The position numbers and the translations under genes are program-made. Source: Streptomyces capitiformicae (lineage in GTDB: Bacteria > Actinomycetota > Actinomycetes > Streptomycetales > Streptomycetaceae). Taken from it: a stretch of 64,000 bases of DNA. The stretch's first letter is position 1, and each line of letters opens with the position of its first letter. The stretch spans positions 10,909,957-10,973,956 of the forward strand of contig NZ_CP022161.1 of the NCBI RefSeq assembly GCF_002214185.1. Reading direction: 5' to 3'. The notes below the pieces were generated by a model that searched no databases, had not been told where the DNA came from, and was given only the letters and a program-made list of their open reading frames with translations. This document shows, in pieces, positions 1-9,584 of this stretch.

Positions 1-1104
1 CCGCTCGTCCGGCCGGTCCTGCCCATACGTCGCCAGCAGCGCCTGCGCCTCGATCGGGTCACCCAGCGTGGTCCCCGTACCGTGCGCCTCCACCGCGTCC
101 ACGTCGGCGGGTGAGAGCCCAGCACCGGCCAACGCCGCCCGGATCACCCGCTGTTGGGAGGGGCCGTTCGGCGCCGTAAGACCGTTGGAGGCGCCGTCCT
201 GATTGACCGCGCTGCCGCGCACCACGGCCAGGATCTGGTGCCCGTTGCGCCGGGCGTCGGACAGCCGCTCCACCAGGAGCATGCCCACGCCCTCGGCCCA
301 CCCGGTGCCGTCGGCGGCCTCGGCGAAGGCCTTGCACCGCCCGTCGACCGCGAGCCCCCGCTGCCGCGAGAACTCCACGAACGCACCCGGCGTCGACATC
401 ACCGTCACACCACCGGCCAACGCCAGATCACACTCACCGTTCCGCAGCGCCTGCACCGCCAGATGCAGCGCCACCAGCGACGACGAACACGCCGTGTCCA
501 CCGTCACCGCCGGACCCTCAAGCCCCAGCGCGTACGACACCCGGCCGGAGACCACGGAGGTGGAGTTGCCGGTGAGCAGGTGGCCGCGTACGTCGTCGGG
601 GACGTCGCCCAGCCCTGCGCCGTACTCCTGGTTGGCGCAGCCGACGAAGACACCGGCGCGACCGCCCCGGGCCGACTCCGGGTCGATGCCCGCGTGTTCG
701 AAGGCCTCCCACGAGGTCTCCAGCAACAGCCGCTGCTGCGGGTCCATGGCGAGGGCCTCGCGCGGGGAGATCCCGAAGAACGCGGGGTCGAAGTCGCCCG
801 CGTCGTGGACGAAGCCGCCCTCTCGGGCGTAACTGCCGTCCACGCGCGCGGAGTCCGGGTCGTAGAGCGCCTCGGCGTCCCAGCCACGGTCGGTGGGCCA
901 CTCGGTGATCGCGTCGGCGCCGGCGGCCAGCAGTTGCCAGTAGTCCTCGGGGGACCGGACGCCACCGGGGAACCGGCAGCTCATCCCGACGATCGCGATC
1001 GGCTCATCCCCGCGGGTCTCCAGCTCCTGGAGCCGCCGACGGGTCTCGGCGAGGTCGGCGGTGACCCACTTGAGGTAGTCCCGGAGCTTGTCTTCATTCG
1101 CCAT
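1..1104 (-). CDS. Type I PKS subunit, N-terminal docking segment and ketosynthase (partial)
   Basis: Start of a modular polyketide synthase gene, read leftwards and cut by the window edge. The first ~30 residues ([14 protein letters not shown]...) form a charged helical docking segment of the kind that pairs with the preceding PKS subunit. A ketosynthase follows, beginning [13 protein letters not shown], with the active-site cysteine in VDTACSSS near residue 200 and the first catalytic His in EAHGTGT near residue 340. The upstream PKS gene ends at 1174, 70 bp away on the same strand, so this is a genuine gene-to-gene boundary within an assembly line. The substrate cannot be read from a ketosynthase alone. 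Confidence 0.93.
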   Translation of the reverse strand, partial: MANEDKLRDYLKWVTADLAETRRRLQELETRGDEPIAIVGMSCRFPGGVRSPEDYWQLLAAGADAITEWPTDRGWDAEALYDPDSARVDGSYAREGGFVHDAGDFDPAFFGISPREALAMDPQQRLLLETSWEAFEHAGIDPESARGGRAGVFVGCANQEYGAGLGDVPDDVRGHLLTGNSTSVVSGRVSYALGLEGPAVTVDTACSSSLVALHLAVQALRNGECDLALAGGVTVMSTPGAFVEFSRQRGLAVDGRCKAFAEAADGTGWAEGVGMLLVERLSDARRNGHQILAVVRGSAVNQDGASNGLTAPNGPSQQRVIRAALAGAGLSPADVDAVEAHGTGTTLGDPIEAQALLATYGQDRPDER

Positions 1105-1173
1105 TGGAACTTGCCCCATACGTTGGTAGCGGTAAGGAACGGTCGAACGGTCGGCCTGCTGCGACACGAGCGG

Positions 1174-1825
1174 TCAGGAGCGGCCGAGTTCCCGATTGAT
1201 GAAGTCGAAGATCTCGTCGTCCGAGGCGGCGTCGAGCTGCTCGGAGACGGCGGCCTTGGGATCCCCCTCGGCTTGATCACCCAGCTCGGTCAGCATGCTG
1301 CGCAGTCGGGTCTTCGCGAGAGTCCTTGCGCCGTTCACTGGGGAAAGCCTTGAAATCGTGGCGGCCAGCCGGTCCAACTCGGCGAGCAGGACGGTCTCCG
1401 CGTCGGCCTCCTCGGCGCCGAACAGTTCCTCGTCGAGGAGGGCCGCCAGATGGCGGGGGGTCGGGTGGTCGAAGACCAGCGTGCTGGGCAGCCTCAGCCC
1501 CGTCTCGGCGGCGAGCCCGTTGCGCAGCTCCACGGCCGTCAACGAGTCCACACCGAGCTCCCGGAAGGCCTGCCCCGACCCCACGAGGCCGGCGTCTCCG
1601 TGCCCCAGCACGACGGCCGCACGCCCGCGCACGAGGTCCAGCAGTGCCTGCCGCCGCTCGCCCGCGGGCAGCCCGCCGAGCCGCTGCCGCAGCCCGTTCC
1701 CTTCCGGCTGCCCGGACGGTTCCGCGGCGGTGTCCAGGGCTGCGTGTGCTTCGGGGAGGTCGGTGAGCAGCGCGCTGGGGCGGCTGCTGGTGTACGCGGG
1801 CGTGAACCGTGCCCAGTCGACATCC
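1174..1825 (-). CDS. Type I PKS C-terminus: KR tail, acyl carrier protein, docking tail (partial)
   Basis: C-terminal end of a PKS subunit. The right end encodes the last KR residues ([18 protein letters not shown]). An ACP follows, with the phosphopantetheine serine in GVDSLTAVELRN, then a ~75-residue tail ending FDFINRELGRS that suits a C-terminal docking domain. The tail fits the docking start of the next gene at 1104. The rightmost 83 bp (1743-1825) equal 26211-26293, so the upstream part of this protein is the KR at 26211-27570. The open frame further right is lost at the joint at 1825/1826. Confidence 0.9.
1743..1825. repeat. 83-bp joint repeat, partner 26211-26293 (direct)
   Basis: Exact copy of 26211-26293. 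It links the PKS KR piece (26211-27570) to the ACP piece (1174-1825). Both copies are coding on the minus strand in the same frame. Confidence 0.9.
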
Positions 1826-1897
1826 GGACGCGCTGCTGCAGGCGGTCGCGAAGCAGGCCACGGCAGCGAGCCAGGGCAGAGTCTTGCGGTATCTCAC
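1826..1897 (-). CDS. SnoaL-type lipoprotein, N-terminal 24 codons only (partial)
   Basis: Start of the lipoprotein whose full copy lies at 49077-49967. It holds the lipoprotein signal peptide with lipobox ACS and ends at the joint. The GTG start at 1897 is preceded by the ribosome binding site AGGAGAC (1902-1908, minus strand), which is also present at the other copy. Positions 1826-1908 equal 49896-49978 exactly. This copy carries the true upstream DNA: the deiminase stop codon is only ~45 bp upstream, suggesting co-transcription. Confidence 0.85.
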
Positions 1898-1941
1898 TTC
1901 AGTCTCCTATGTACGGTCAGTCCGGTTCCTACTTGGGGGAG

Positions 1942-2166
1942 TTACCAGGGGGTGCCCGCGGCGCGGATGGTGTTGGTGCCGCAGTGCACCTCGCCGCCGC
2001 CGACGTGGTGGGTACGCCAGTCGTCCAGGTAGCGCACCCGCATGCCGGCCTTGGCGTACGCCCGGGTCACCGCCTCGGCGAGGATGTCCTTGCCACCGAT
2101 GACCGGGCGCCACTGCTTGGGGGCGAGGTAGGTGGTGGGGGTCAGTACGACGCCGTTGACGGCCCG
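1942..2166 (-). CDS. Peptidylarginine deiminase-like protein, C-terminal fragment
   Basis: About 74 residues forming the C-terminal end of the agmatine/peptidylarginine deiminase (PAD) superfamily. It contains VNGVVL, YLAPKQW and the hallmark GEVHCGTNTIRAAGTPW, in which the cysteine is the catalytic nucleophile of this family, and ends in TAA at 1942-1944. PADs convert arginine to citrulline. The N-terminal ~90% is missing at the joint near 2166. The SnoaL-type lipoprotein follows closely downstream in the same orientation. True PADs are uncommon in bacteria. A related arginine-modifying enzyme of the same fold cannot be excluded. Confidence 0.7.
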   Translation of the reverse strand, partial: RAVNGVVLTPTTYLAPKQWRPVIGGKDILAEAVTRAYAKAGMRVRYLDDWRTHHVGGGEVHCGTNTIRAAGTPW

Positions 2167-2168
2167 GG

Positions 2169-2987
2169 GGTGACCCGGTACGAGCCCGCCGGGGCGTTCC
2201 AGGTCTTCCCCTCGTGGGTGAAGGTGGGCTCGGTGACGGAGGTCGTCATCGGGCGCCAGGTGCCGTCCCCGTCGGTGATCGGGTCGGTGGAGGTCACCCA
2301 GTCGACGATCTTGCGCTCACCGGTCGTCGTCTTCTGCAACGCGGGTGTGGCGAGGTCGACGCCGGTGTCGAGGACACCGATGGTGATGCCGCGGCCGTCC
2401 GCCTTCGGGTTCTTCTTCACGAAGTCGACGGCGCCCGTCTCGAAGGACGGGTTGTACGGGTTCTTCGCGGGGGTGTTCTTGCCCGGGCCGGGGTAAGTGG
2501 ACGCGGAGGCGCTCGACTTGCCCTTCTCGAGACTCGGCTCCTCCAGGGGTATCTCGTCCCGCAGGTCGATGGCTCGCACGGAGGACAGCTTCGCGGCGGC
2601 GGCGATGGCCGACTCCGCCTTGCCGGTCGGAACGGTGGCCCGTACGTACCCGAGCTTGTCGTACGTACGACCCACGGAGCCGCCCTTGACCGCGTCGAGC
2701 TCCCGCGCGACCTGCTCGGTCTGTCCCGGCGCCGTGGCGATCATCATCGTGACGTTCTTCTGGCGGTGCGCCTTGGCCTGCGCGAGGAGTTCTGCGTCGT
2801 CCGAACCAAGCTTTTCGTGGGCGGACTTGACGCCGGGGTCGGCCGCGGTGGCGGTGGGGCCGTCCGTGGCGAAGGCTGCGGGTATGGGGCCGGTCGCGGC
2901 GAGCGCGGCGACGAGACCGGCGGCCACGGCGATACGGGCGACGCGTCTCGCGCCCGGTATCGGGGCCGGGTGGGGGGTGGGGGGCAT
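2169..2987 (-). CDS. Secreted S8 (subtilisin-like) peptidase, N-terminal part
   Basis: N-terminal ~270 residues of an exported serine protease. A signal peptide with an Arg-rich start and alanine-rich core runs to ~residue 40. An I9-type propeptide (MMIATAPGQTEQVARELDAV...) follows, then the start of the S8 catalytic domain with the Asp motif GITIGVLDTGVD. The His and Ser motifs are lost at the joint near 2168. I place the start at ATG 2985-2987 because AAGGA lies 6 nt upstream; an in-frame ATG at 3020 is possible. It acts outside the cell, probably activated by propeptide removal. Confidence 0.88.
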
Positions 2988-3312
2988 GCGTGATCCTTGG
3001 TGCGGAAGGAACGAAGACATGGGCGGTGGGAACGAACACGTTCGACCACCGCGGTCCGGGACATGCGCGCGGATGATCGCCAGTCTTGCAGAAGAAACCT
3101 ACTTTGTTGAGAGTTCACGAATCGAGGCCGCGACCTGACACAAATTTTCCACACACGCCGTCAGGGCGAGTCTCCAAGAGCGGGGCCCCGCCGCGCAGTT
3201 GAAGAACACACGGATGAGCAGCGGCACCACCACTGATTTCGCCCAGTCCGAGCCCGAGCTGATGATCCGCGTCGGCCGGGGCGGCGAGAAGGACGGTGCT
3301 TCCTCCACTGAC
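2988..3312. other. Upstream region of the S8 peptidase; unassigned
   Basis: The first ~200 bp are less GC-rich and fit the promoter region of the protease; no confident -10/-35 pair was picked. From 3214 a plus-strand frame opens with MSSGTTTDFAQSEPELMIRV and is lost near the next joint at about 3312. It may be the start of a divergent gene. I do not recognise it. Confidence 0.35.
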
Positions 3313-3443
3313 GGCGGCCGCATCTTCACCACACGTGGGGCGCCATCGGCGGCGTCGGCGTCATCACCGGCGACCTCGACCTCTATGGCCGCGTCTACGT
3401 CGGCACCAGCGGACGCTACCTCCAGTACGGCGACCTGTCCTGA
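3312..3443 (+). CDS. Possible GH74-like beta-propeller C-terminus (fragment)
   Basis: A 43-residue open end terminating at TGA 3441-3443. The pattern WGAIGGVGVITGDLDLYGRV followed by YVGTSGRYLQYGD resembles the final blade of GH74 xyloglucanase-type propellers (typically ITGDP..YGRVY.GTNGRG..YGD). Everything N-terminal is absent, so the enzyme activity is only suggested. A stop codon at 3309-3311 in the same frame marks where the piece must begin. Confidence 0.35.
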   Translation, partial: RRPHLHHTWGAIGGVGVITGDLDLYGRVYVGTSGRYLQYGDLS

Positions 3444-3604
3444 CCCCGCCGCGGGGGCCAAGTGCACGACCATTGCCTGGTGGCGGTCGCCCACATACGA
3501 CTGACGAACCCCGCATCCCGCACGTACTACGACAATTGCCGGCCCCCTGGAAAGACCTACGCCCCCGGATAGGCCCCCCGATGTCGTCGCGGAGGCTTGG
3601 CGCC

Positions 3605-3661
3605 ATGGGTGTGGATCTGAACCTGCTGGTGCCCTTGGACGCCCTGCTGCAGGAGCGCAGT
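3605..3661 (+). CDS. LysR-family regulator, first 19 codons
   Basis: The reading MGVDLNLLVPLDALLQERS matches the conserved N-terminal helix of LysR-type transcription factors (MDLNLL.ALDALL.E.S). It is cut at the joint 3661/3662, before the helix-turn-helix is complete. Too short for anything beyond family assignment. The 160 bp before it (3444-3604) show no gene. Confidence 0.5.
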
Positions 3662-3744
3662 CGATCTGTACCGGTCAGGAGGAGTCCCGGGGCGATGGCA
3701 TCGCCACCATCGAGGCGATCCGTGAGCTCAAGCGCCGTCACCCG
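3662..3744. repeat. 83-bp joint repeat, partner 56807-56889 (inverted)
   Basis: Exact reverse complement of 56807-56889. It joins the metH N-terminal piece (minus strand) to this piece. The flanking bases differ immediately on both sides. Confidence 0.92.
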
Positions 3745-5495
3745 GATGTCCAGACCACCCTGGGGCTGTCGAACATCTCCTTCGGCCTGAACCCGGCCGC
3801 CCGTATCCTGCTGAACTCCGTGTTCCTGGACGAGTGTGTGAAGGCGGGTCTGGACTCGGCGATCGTGCACGCCTCGAAGATCCTGCCGATCGCCCGGTTC
3901 GACGAGGAGCAGGTGCAGACGGCACTGGACCTGATCTACGACCGCCGCAGTGAGGGCTATGACCCGTTGCAGAAGCTGATGGCGCTGTTCGAGGGGGCTA
4001 CGGCCAAGTCGCTGAAGGCGGGCAAGGCCGAGGAGTTGGCCGCGCTGCCGCTGGAGGAGCGTCTGGGGCGGCGCATCATCGACGGCGAGCGCAACGGCCT
4101 CGAGCAGGACCTGGACGAGGCCCTCCGGACCCGCCCCGCCCTGGACATCGTCAACGAGACGCTGTTGGACGGTATGAAGGTCGTGGGTGAGCTGTTCGGT
4201 TCCGGGCAGATGCAATTGCCGTTCGTGCTGCAGTCGGCTGAGGTGATGAAGGCCGCGGTTGCTTATCTCGAACCGCACATGGAGAAGTCGGACGCGGAGG
4301 GCAAGGGCACCATCGTCCTGGCGACCGTGCGCGGTGATGTGCATGACATCGGCAAGAACCTGGTCGACATCATTCTGTCCAACAACGGCTACAACGTGGT
4401 CAACCTGGGTATCAAGCAGCCGGTTTCCGCGATCCTGGAGGCTGCCGCCGAGCACCGGGCCGATGTCATCGGCATGTCCGGGCTGCTGGTGAAGTCCACG
4501 GTGATCATGAAGGAGAACCTGGAGGAGCTCAACCAGCGGGGTCTGGCCGCGGACTATCCGGTCATCCTCGGCGGCGCCGCGCTGACCCGGGCCTATGTCG
4601 AGCAGGACCTGCACGAGATCTACCAGGGCGAGGTCCGCTACGCCCGCGACGCCTTCGAGGGCCTGCGCCTGATGGACGCCCTCATCGGCGTCAAGCGCGG
4701 TGTGCCCGGCGCGAAGCTGCCCGACCTGAAGCAGCGCAGGGTGCGCCCCACCGCCGCGCAGACCATGGTCGAGGAACGGCCCGAGGAAGGCCACGTCCGC
4801 TCCGACGTCACCACCGACAACCCCATCCCCACCCCGCCGTTCTGGGACACCCGCGTCATCAAGGGCATCCAGCTCAAGGAGTACGCGACCTGGTTGGACG
4901 AGGGTGCGCTGTTCAAGGGCCAGTGGGGTCTCAAGCAGGCCCGCACCGGCGACGGACCGACCTACGAGGAACTGGTGGAGACCGAGGGCCGGCCCCGGCT
5001 GCGCGGCCTGCTGGACAAGCTGCAGACCGAGAACCTCCTCGAAGCGGCCGTGGTCTACGGCTACTTCCCGTGCGTGTCCAAGGACGACGACCTGATCATC
5101 CTGGACGACGCCGGCAACGAGCGTACGCGCTTCTCCTTCCCTCGCCAGCGCCGTGGCCGCCGGTTGTGTCTGGCGGACTTCTTCCGCTCGGAGGAGTCCG
5201 GCGAGACCGACGTGGTCGGCCTCCAGGTCGTCACCGTCGGCTCCCGGATCGGCGAGGAGACCGCCAAGCTCTTCGAGTCCAACTCCTACCGCGACTACCT
5301 CGAACTGCACGGTCTGTCCGTGCAGTTGGCCGAGGCACTCGCCGAGTACTGGCACGCACGCGTACGCGCGGAACTCGGCTTCGCCGGCGAAGACCCGGCC
5401 GCGATCGAGGACATGTTCGACCTCAAGTACCGCGGCGCTCGCTTCTCCCTCGGCTACGGCGCCTGCCCCGACCTGGAGGACCGCGCCAAGATCGC
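3662..5495 (+). CDS. metH: Cobalamin-dependent methionine synthase, middle and C-terminal part
   Basis: Transfers methyl from methyltetrahydrofolate to homocysteine via B12. This 611-codon stretch begins in the pterin-binding domain (ICTGQEESRGDG...). It then carries the B12 cap and Rossmann domains with the cobalt-ligating DVHDIGKN motif (His near codon 226), and the SAM-dependent reactivation domain, reaching ARFSLGYGACPDLEDR. It stops abruptly at 5495. The left 83 bp equal the complement of 56807-56889, where the N-terminal half lies. The right 83 bp equal 53502-53584, where the last 40 residues and the stop codon follow. The rebuilt gene is intact in frame, so metH is functional in the real genome; only the order is scrambled. 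Confidence 0.96.
5413..5495. repeat. 83-bp joint repeat, partner 53502-53584 (direct)
   Basis: Exact copy of 53502-53584, linking the body of metH to its last 40 codons. The next base differs (A here, T there). Confidence 0.92.
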
Positions 5496-7283
5496 AACCA
5501 GTGCGCCACGAGGCGCTTTGACACATCCCCGCCGCAGGCGGGACAGACTCGAAGGGAGGTCTGCTGGGTCCGATGGCTTACCTGGATCCGAAAGGTGAAG
5601 GGGACCACAGCATGCCAGGAAACCAGCGGCCGGGCCCAGGTGCCTGGGACGGTGCGCCGGGGGACCCGCGCGGTATGGCGAAAGCTTGACTGCCTGAACC
5701 CCAATCTCCAGCGGCAGCAATTTACTGCGACCGGAACGGCACCTGAAACCGGTGCCCGTCGTGACCGGGGACGTACTGGTTCGCCCTGGTCAACCTTCGC
5801 GGCGGGAGCGATGCCCAACGAGGGCATTGAAGGAGATGAGTGGGGCGCCTGGGCCGCGCTGATCGTGTGTCAGAGACGAACGTGGGATCACCGTCCCAGT
5901 ACGGCTGGCGGTGACGGAGTGCCCGTAGTAGTCGCCGGAGTCACGCCCGGCCGGGGAGAGCGGGAAAGCCGCTCGCAGGGCGAAGGGGCACAGGTGGTAC
6001 GGACACCGGCGACACCGGGGAGGTATGCGAAATGCAGAGCGCTGACACAGTGCTCGGTGTCCTGAGCGACAGGGGCAGACGCGGTCTGTCTCTGGAACGG
6101 TTGTATCGGCAGCTGTTCAGCGAACAGCTGTTCCTGATGGCCTACGGGCGCATCTACGCCAACGGCGGAGCGATGACGTCCGGGGTCGACGGGGAGACAC
6201 CCGACGGGATGAGCCTGGGGAGAATCCGGGAGATCATCGGCCTGTTGAAGGCTGAGCGTTACCGGTTCTCCCCGGTCCGGAGGGTGCACATCCCGAAGAA
6301 GAATGGAAGTCTGCGGCCCCTGGGGCTGCCGACCTGGTCGGACAAACTGGTCGGGGAGGTGGTGCGTCTCCTGCTGGAGGCGTACTACGAACCGCAGTTC
6401 TCGTCCAGGTCGCACGGTTTCCGCCCCGGCCGGGGCTGCCACACCGCGCTCGACGAGATCGCTTCGACATGGACGGGCACCACCTGGTTCATCGAAGGCG
6501 ACATCGCCGACTGCTTCGGCAGTCTCGACCACGAGGTCATGCTCGCGATCCTGGCCGAACGCATCCATGACGGACGCTTCCTGGCCCTGGTCTCGGACAT
6601 GCTGCGGGCGGGATATATGGAGGACTGGATCTGGCACGCTACCTACTCCGGTGCACCACAAGGAGGAGTGGTCTCGCCGATCCTGTCCAACATCTACCTC
6701 GACCGTCTCGACAGGTTTGTGGAAGAGGAACTGGCACCGGCCTTCACCCGGGGTGCCACGCGCCGCGGAAACCGGGAGCACGTGAACGTCACTGCGACGA
6801 TCGGTTACTGGAGACGCAGAGGCGACCGCGCCAAGGTGCGGTCGCTGCGCAAGATCCAGCAGTCGATTCCGAGCATCGATGTGAACGACCCCGGCTACCG
6901 GCGGCTGAGGTATGTCCGATACGCCGACGATCACCTGCTGGGGTTCGTCGGTCCGAAGGCCGAAGCCGAAGAGATCAAGGACAAGCTCGCCGTGTTCCTG
7001 CACGACGAGTTGAAACTCCGGCTCTCCGCCGAGAAAACCTTGATCACACACGCCCGCACCCACAAGGCGCGGTTCCTCGGCTACGACATCTGGACCAAGC
7101 ACAACGACACCTGGCGGACGAAGGGACGACGAGTCCTCAACGGATCCATCGCCCTCGGCATCCCGCCGGAGACCGTCAACACCAGATGCCGGGCCTACCA
7201 GCGCGGACAGGGCAAACCTCTGATCCGCAACGACCTGATCCGCACCAGCGACCACAACATCGTCGCCACGTTCGGGATGGAAT
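5496..7283 (+). mobile_element. Group II intron, 5' portion with reverse transcriptase gene
   Basis: From 5501 the sequence opens with GTGCG, the group II 5' consensus. About 530 nt of structured, non-coding RNA domains with many short stems follow, then the intron-encoded reverse transcriptase. The 3' part, including the maturase remainder and domains V/VI, is missing at the joint 7283/7284. A 3' group II end occurs at 14182-14245 and may belong to the same or a sister copy. The apparent insertion into metH is not real, because metH ends there by an 83-bp overlap joint. Confidence 0.75.
6032..7283 (+). CDS. ltrA: Group II intron reverse transcriptase/maturase (C-terminally truncated)
   Basis: Intron-encoded protein that assists splicing and copies the intron into DNA. 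Start ATG 6032 (MQSADTVLGVLSDRG). Reverse transcriptase blocks are present: FSPVRRVHIPKKNGSLRPLG, SHGFRPGRGCHTAL, APQGGVVSPILSNIYLD, and the catalytic YADD near residues 297-300. The thumb/maturase X domain begins (LGYDIW...KGRRVLNG), but the protein is cut after ~417 residues at the joint. Full-length relatives are longer, so the end of domain X and any DNA-binding or endonuclease domain are not seen here. Confidence 0.9.
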
Positions 7284-7366
7284 CCGGTGGTGCTGCGGCT
7301 GGCCGAGGCGGTGGACGCCGATGCGTTGCAGGTGGCCCTGGATGACGTGGTGGCGCGGCACGAGAC
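7284..7366. repeat. 83-bp joint repeat, partner 52637-52719 (inverted)
   Basis: Exact reverse complement of 52637-52719; joins two halves of one NRPS condensation domain. Confidence 0.92.
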
Positions 7367-9040
7367 TCTGCGCACGGTGTTTCCCGAGGCGGGTGGCGAG
7401 CCGTACCAGCTGGTGCTGCCGGAGGCCCCGGCTCTTGTGCCCCTCGACCGTGTCGAGTGTGACGAGAGCGGTGCGCGGGTGCGGATCGCCGAGCTGTCTG
7501 CCCGTCCTTTCGACCTGGACAGCGAACTCCCTCTGCGCGCCGCTCTCTTCACCCTCGCGCCGGACGATCACCTGCTCGTCCTGGTCCTGCACCACATCGC
7601 CGGAGACGGCTGGTCCATGCGACCTCTGGCGCACGACCTCACCACTGCCTACGAGGCCCGCGGGTGTGGGGAGGTGCCGGAGTGGTCGCCGCTGCCGGTG
7701 CAGTACGCGGACTTTGCGTTGTGGCAGCACCGGAATCTCGGTGACCCGGAGATCCCCGGGAGTCCTCTGCATCAGCAGCTTGTTCACTGGATGGCCGAAC
7801 TGGCGGATCTGCCGGAGGAGATCGCCCTTCCCGCCGACCACACCCGGCCTGTCCACCCCACCCACCGGGCCCGTACCCACACCACCCGCACCGGGGTCAC
7901 CGTGCATCGGGACCTGGTGGCTCATGCCCGTGCGCACGGGGCCACTCTGTTCCATTCCGTGCACGCGGCTCTGGCGGTGTTGCTGACGCGCAACGGTGCC
8001 GGTACGGATGTGCCGATCGGCACGCCGACCGCGGGCCGTGCGCATCGTGAGCTGGATCAGCTCGTCGGGTTCTTCGTCAACACGCTGGTGTTGCGTACGG
8101 ACACCTCAGGCAATCCCACGCACACCGAGTTGCTCCGCCGTACCCGGGATGTCGGCCTGGCGGCCCTCTCCCACCAGGATCTGCCTTTCGAGCGTCTCGT
8201 CGAGGCCCTGAACCCCACCCGAACCCCCCACCGCCACCCCCTCTTCCAAACCATCCTCACGTTCAACAGCACCACCGAGGCGGAAGGCGAACCCACCACG
8301 ATCGACGCCGAGTCGGAGAGTGCGGCCAAGTTCGACCTGTCCTTCACCGTCGCCGAGCACCACACCGCCGACGGTGGGCCCGGCGGGCTGACCGTGACGA
8401 TCGAGTACGCCGCCGACCTCTTCGAGCCCGCCACCATCGCGCGGCTGGCCGAGCAGTTCCAGCGGATCCTGCGCAACGCCGCCGAACACCCCGACACCCC
8501 TCTCCTCGACATCGACCTGCTCACCGCGCAGGAGCGCAAGGCCCTGTTCACCGACTGGAACGGGCCGTCGCGCGCCCTCCCCGGCCGGACCCTGCCGGAG
8601 CTGTTCGCCGCCCAGGTGGCCCGCACCCCCGACGCCACCGCTGTCATCTGCGAGACCGGCGCGCTCAGCTACGCCCAACTCGACGCCGCCGCCAACCAGT
8701 TGGCCCGCCACCTGGTGGCCCTCGGGGCGGGTCCCGAGCGTCTGGTCGCGCTGGCCGTGCCGCGCTCGGTGGAGACGCTGGTCGCCGTGCTGGCCGTGCT
8801 CAAGTCCGGTGCTGCGTATCTGCCGATCGACCTCACCCACCCCGGTGGACGGATCTCCTCCACTCTGGCCGACGCCCGTCCACTGTTTGTGCTCACCACC
8901 GTCGGGGCGGCCGCGCAGCTGCCGGTCACGGACACCCCGCACCTGCTGCTCGACGCGCCGGACACGGCTGCCGCGCTGGCCGCGCTGCCTGCCCATGACC
9001 TCACCGACGACAACCGTTGGGCGCCTCTGTCGCTGCGCAC
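7284..9040 (+). CDS. NRPS: condensation domain and start of adenylation domain (partial)
   Basis: Non-ribosomal peptide synthetase stretch. The condensation domain runs to about codon 400, with the catalytic motif LHHIAGDGWS near codon 105 and GTPTAGRAHRELDQLVGFF. An adenylation domain opens with LSYAQLDAAANQLARHL and LKSGAAYLPIDL and breaks before the P-loop core. The left 83 bp equal the complement of 52637-52719, so the preceding PCP and condensation start lie there. An A-domain core resuming at [12 protein letters not shown] is present at 62276-63036, a plausible continuation of this or a sister module. The standard HHxxxDG motif suggests an active condensation domain. Confidence 0.93.
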
Positions 9041-9584
9041 GCCCAGACCGGCCCCCAGGGGTTCACCGACGGGATGGTCGGCTCCGCGCTGCTGGCTCCG
9101 GAACTTACAGCCGGGATCGACCCAGCCATCACCGGGGTCGCCGTTGAAATTCGGACCCGACCGGGTCTGTGACACCGGGATGCCGTGACTCGTCCATCCA
9201 CCCGGTTTGCGGCCCTTCGCGAGGAAGGTCGACGACTCAGCAGGGGCGAACTCGTCCTTCCACGCGCCGCTACGGAATGCGAGGGCCGCGCAAGAGGAGG
9301 ACCCGGGTAGACCCTGCGGTGGTGTCTGAGTTCGTCGACGGCCTCAACCCGGTTCTCGCCGGTCTCCGGCTTCTGTGCGGCCTTAGAAGCCATCCGCTTA
9401 CCGATCAAGTCGGCGCATGAAGGCAGGGCCTCGCGGTAGCTCGGGGGTGTCGAAGCCAACCCCGGACCGGTCGCCGACCTGATCGAAGAGGCGGCCGAGG
9501 CAAGCGCCTGACAGCGGGTGGCCACCATGGTCATCACTGTCATCCGACCGTGCAAGCGTCGGCCGGCGATCGTTCCCACCTGGC
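9041..9584. other. No confident gene; short fragments
   Basis: A plus-strand frame (AQTGPQGFTDGMVGSALLAP..., stop near 9171) looks like the tail of an unrecognised protein. A second plus-strand tail reads VEANPGPVADLIEEAAEASA and ends near 9511. On the minus strand an ATG near 9393 opens MASKAAQKPETGENRVEAVD. None matches a family I can name. The stretch lies downstream of the AraC gene and contains at least one joint near 9041. Confidence 0.3.

Noticed and set aside
1277..1897. A secreted Arg-rich protein with a lipoprotein signal peptide
   Set aside because: The signal belongs to the SnoaL lipoprotein (49077-49967), and the Arg-rich part is PKS sequence read out of frame across joint 1825/1826.
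3364..5526. A 720-codon open frame antisense to metH
   Set aside because: High-GC coding DNA produces long shadow frames on the opposite strand. The sense strand encodes a full methionine synthase region with all motifs.
5413..5600. Group II intron splicing inside metH
   Set aside because: metH continues uninterrupted from the same 83 bp at 53502; the intron belongs to another piece.
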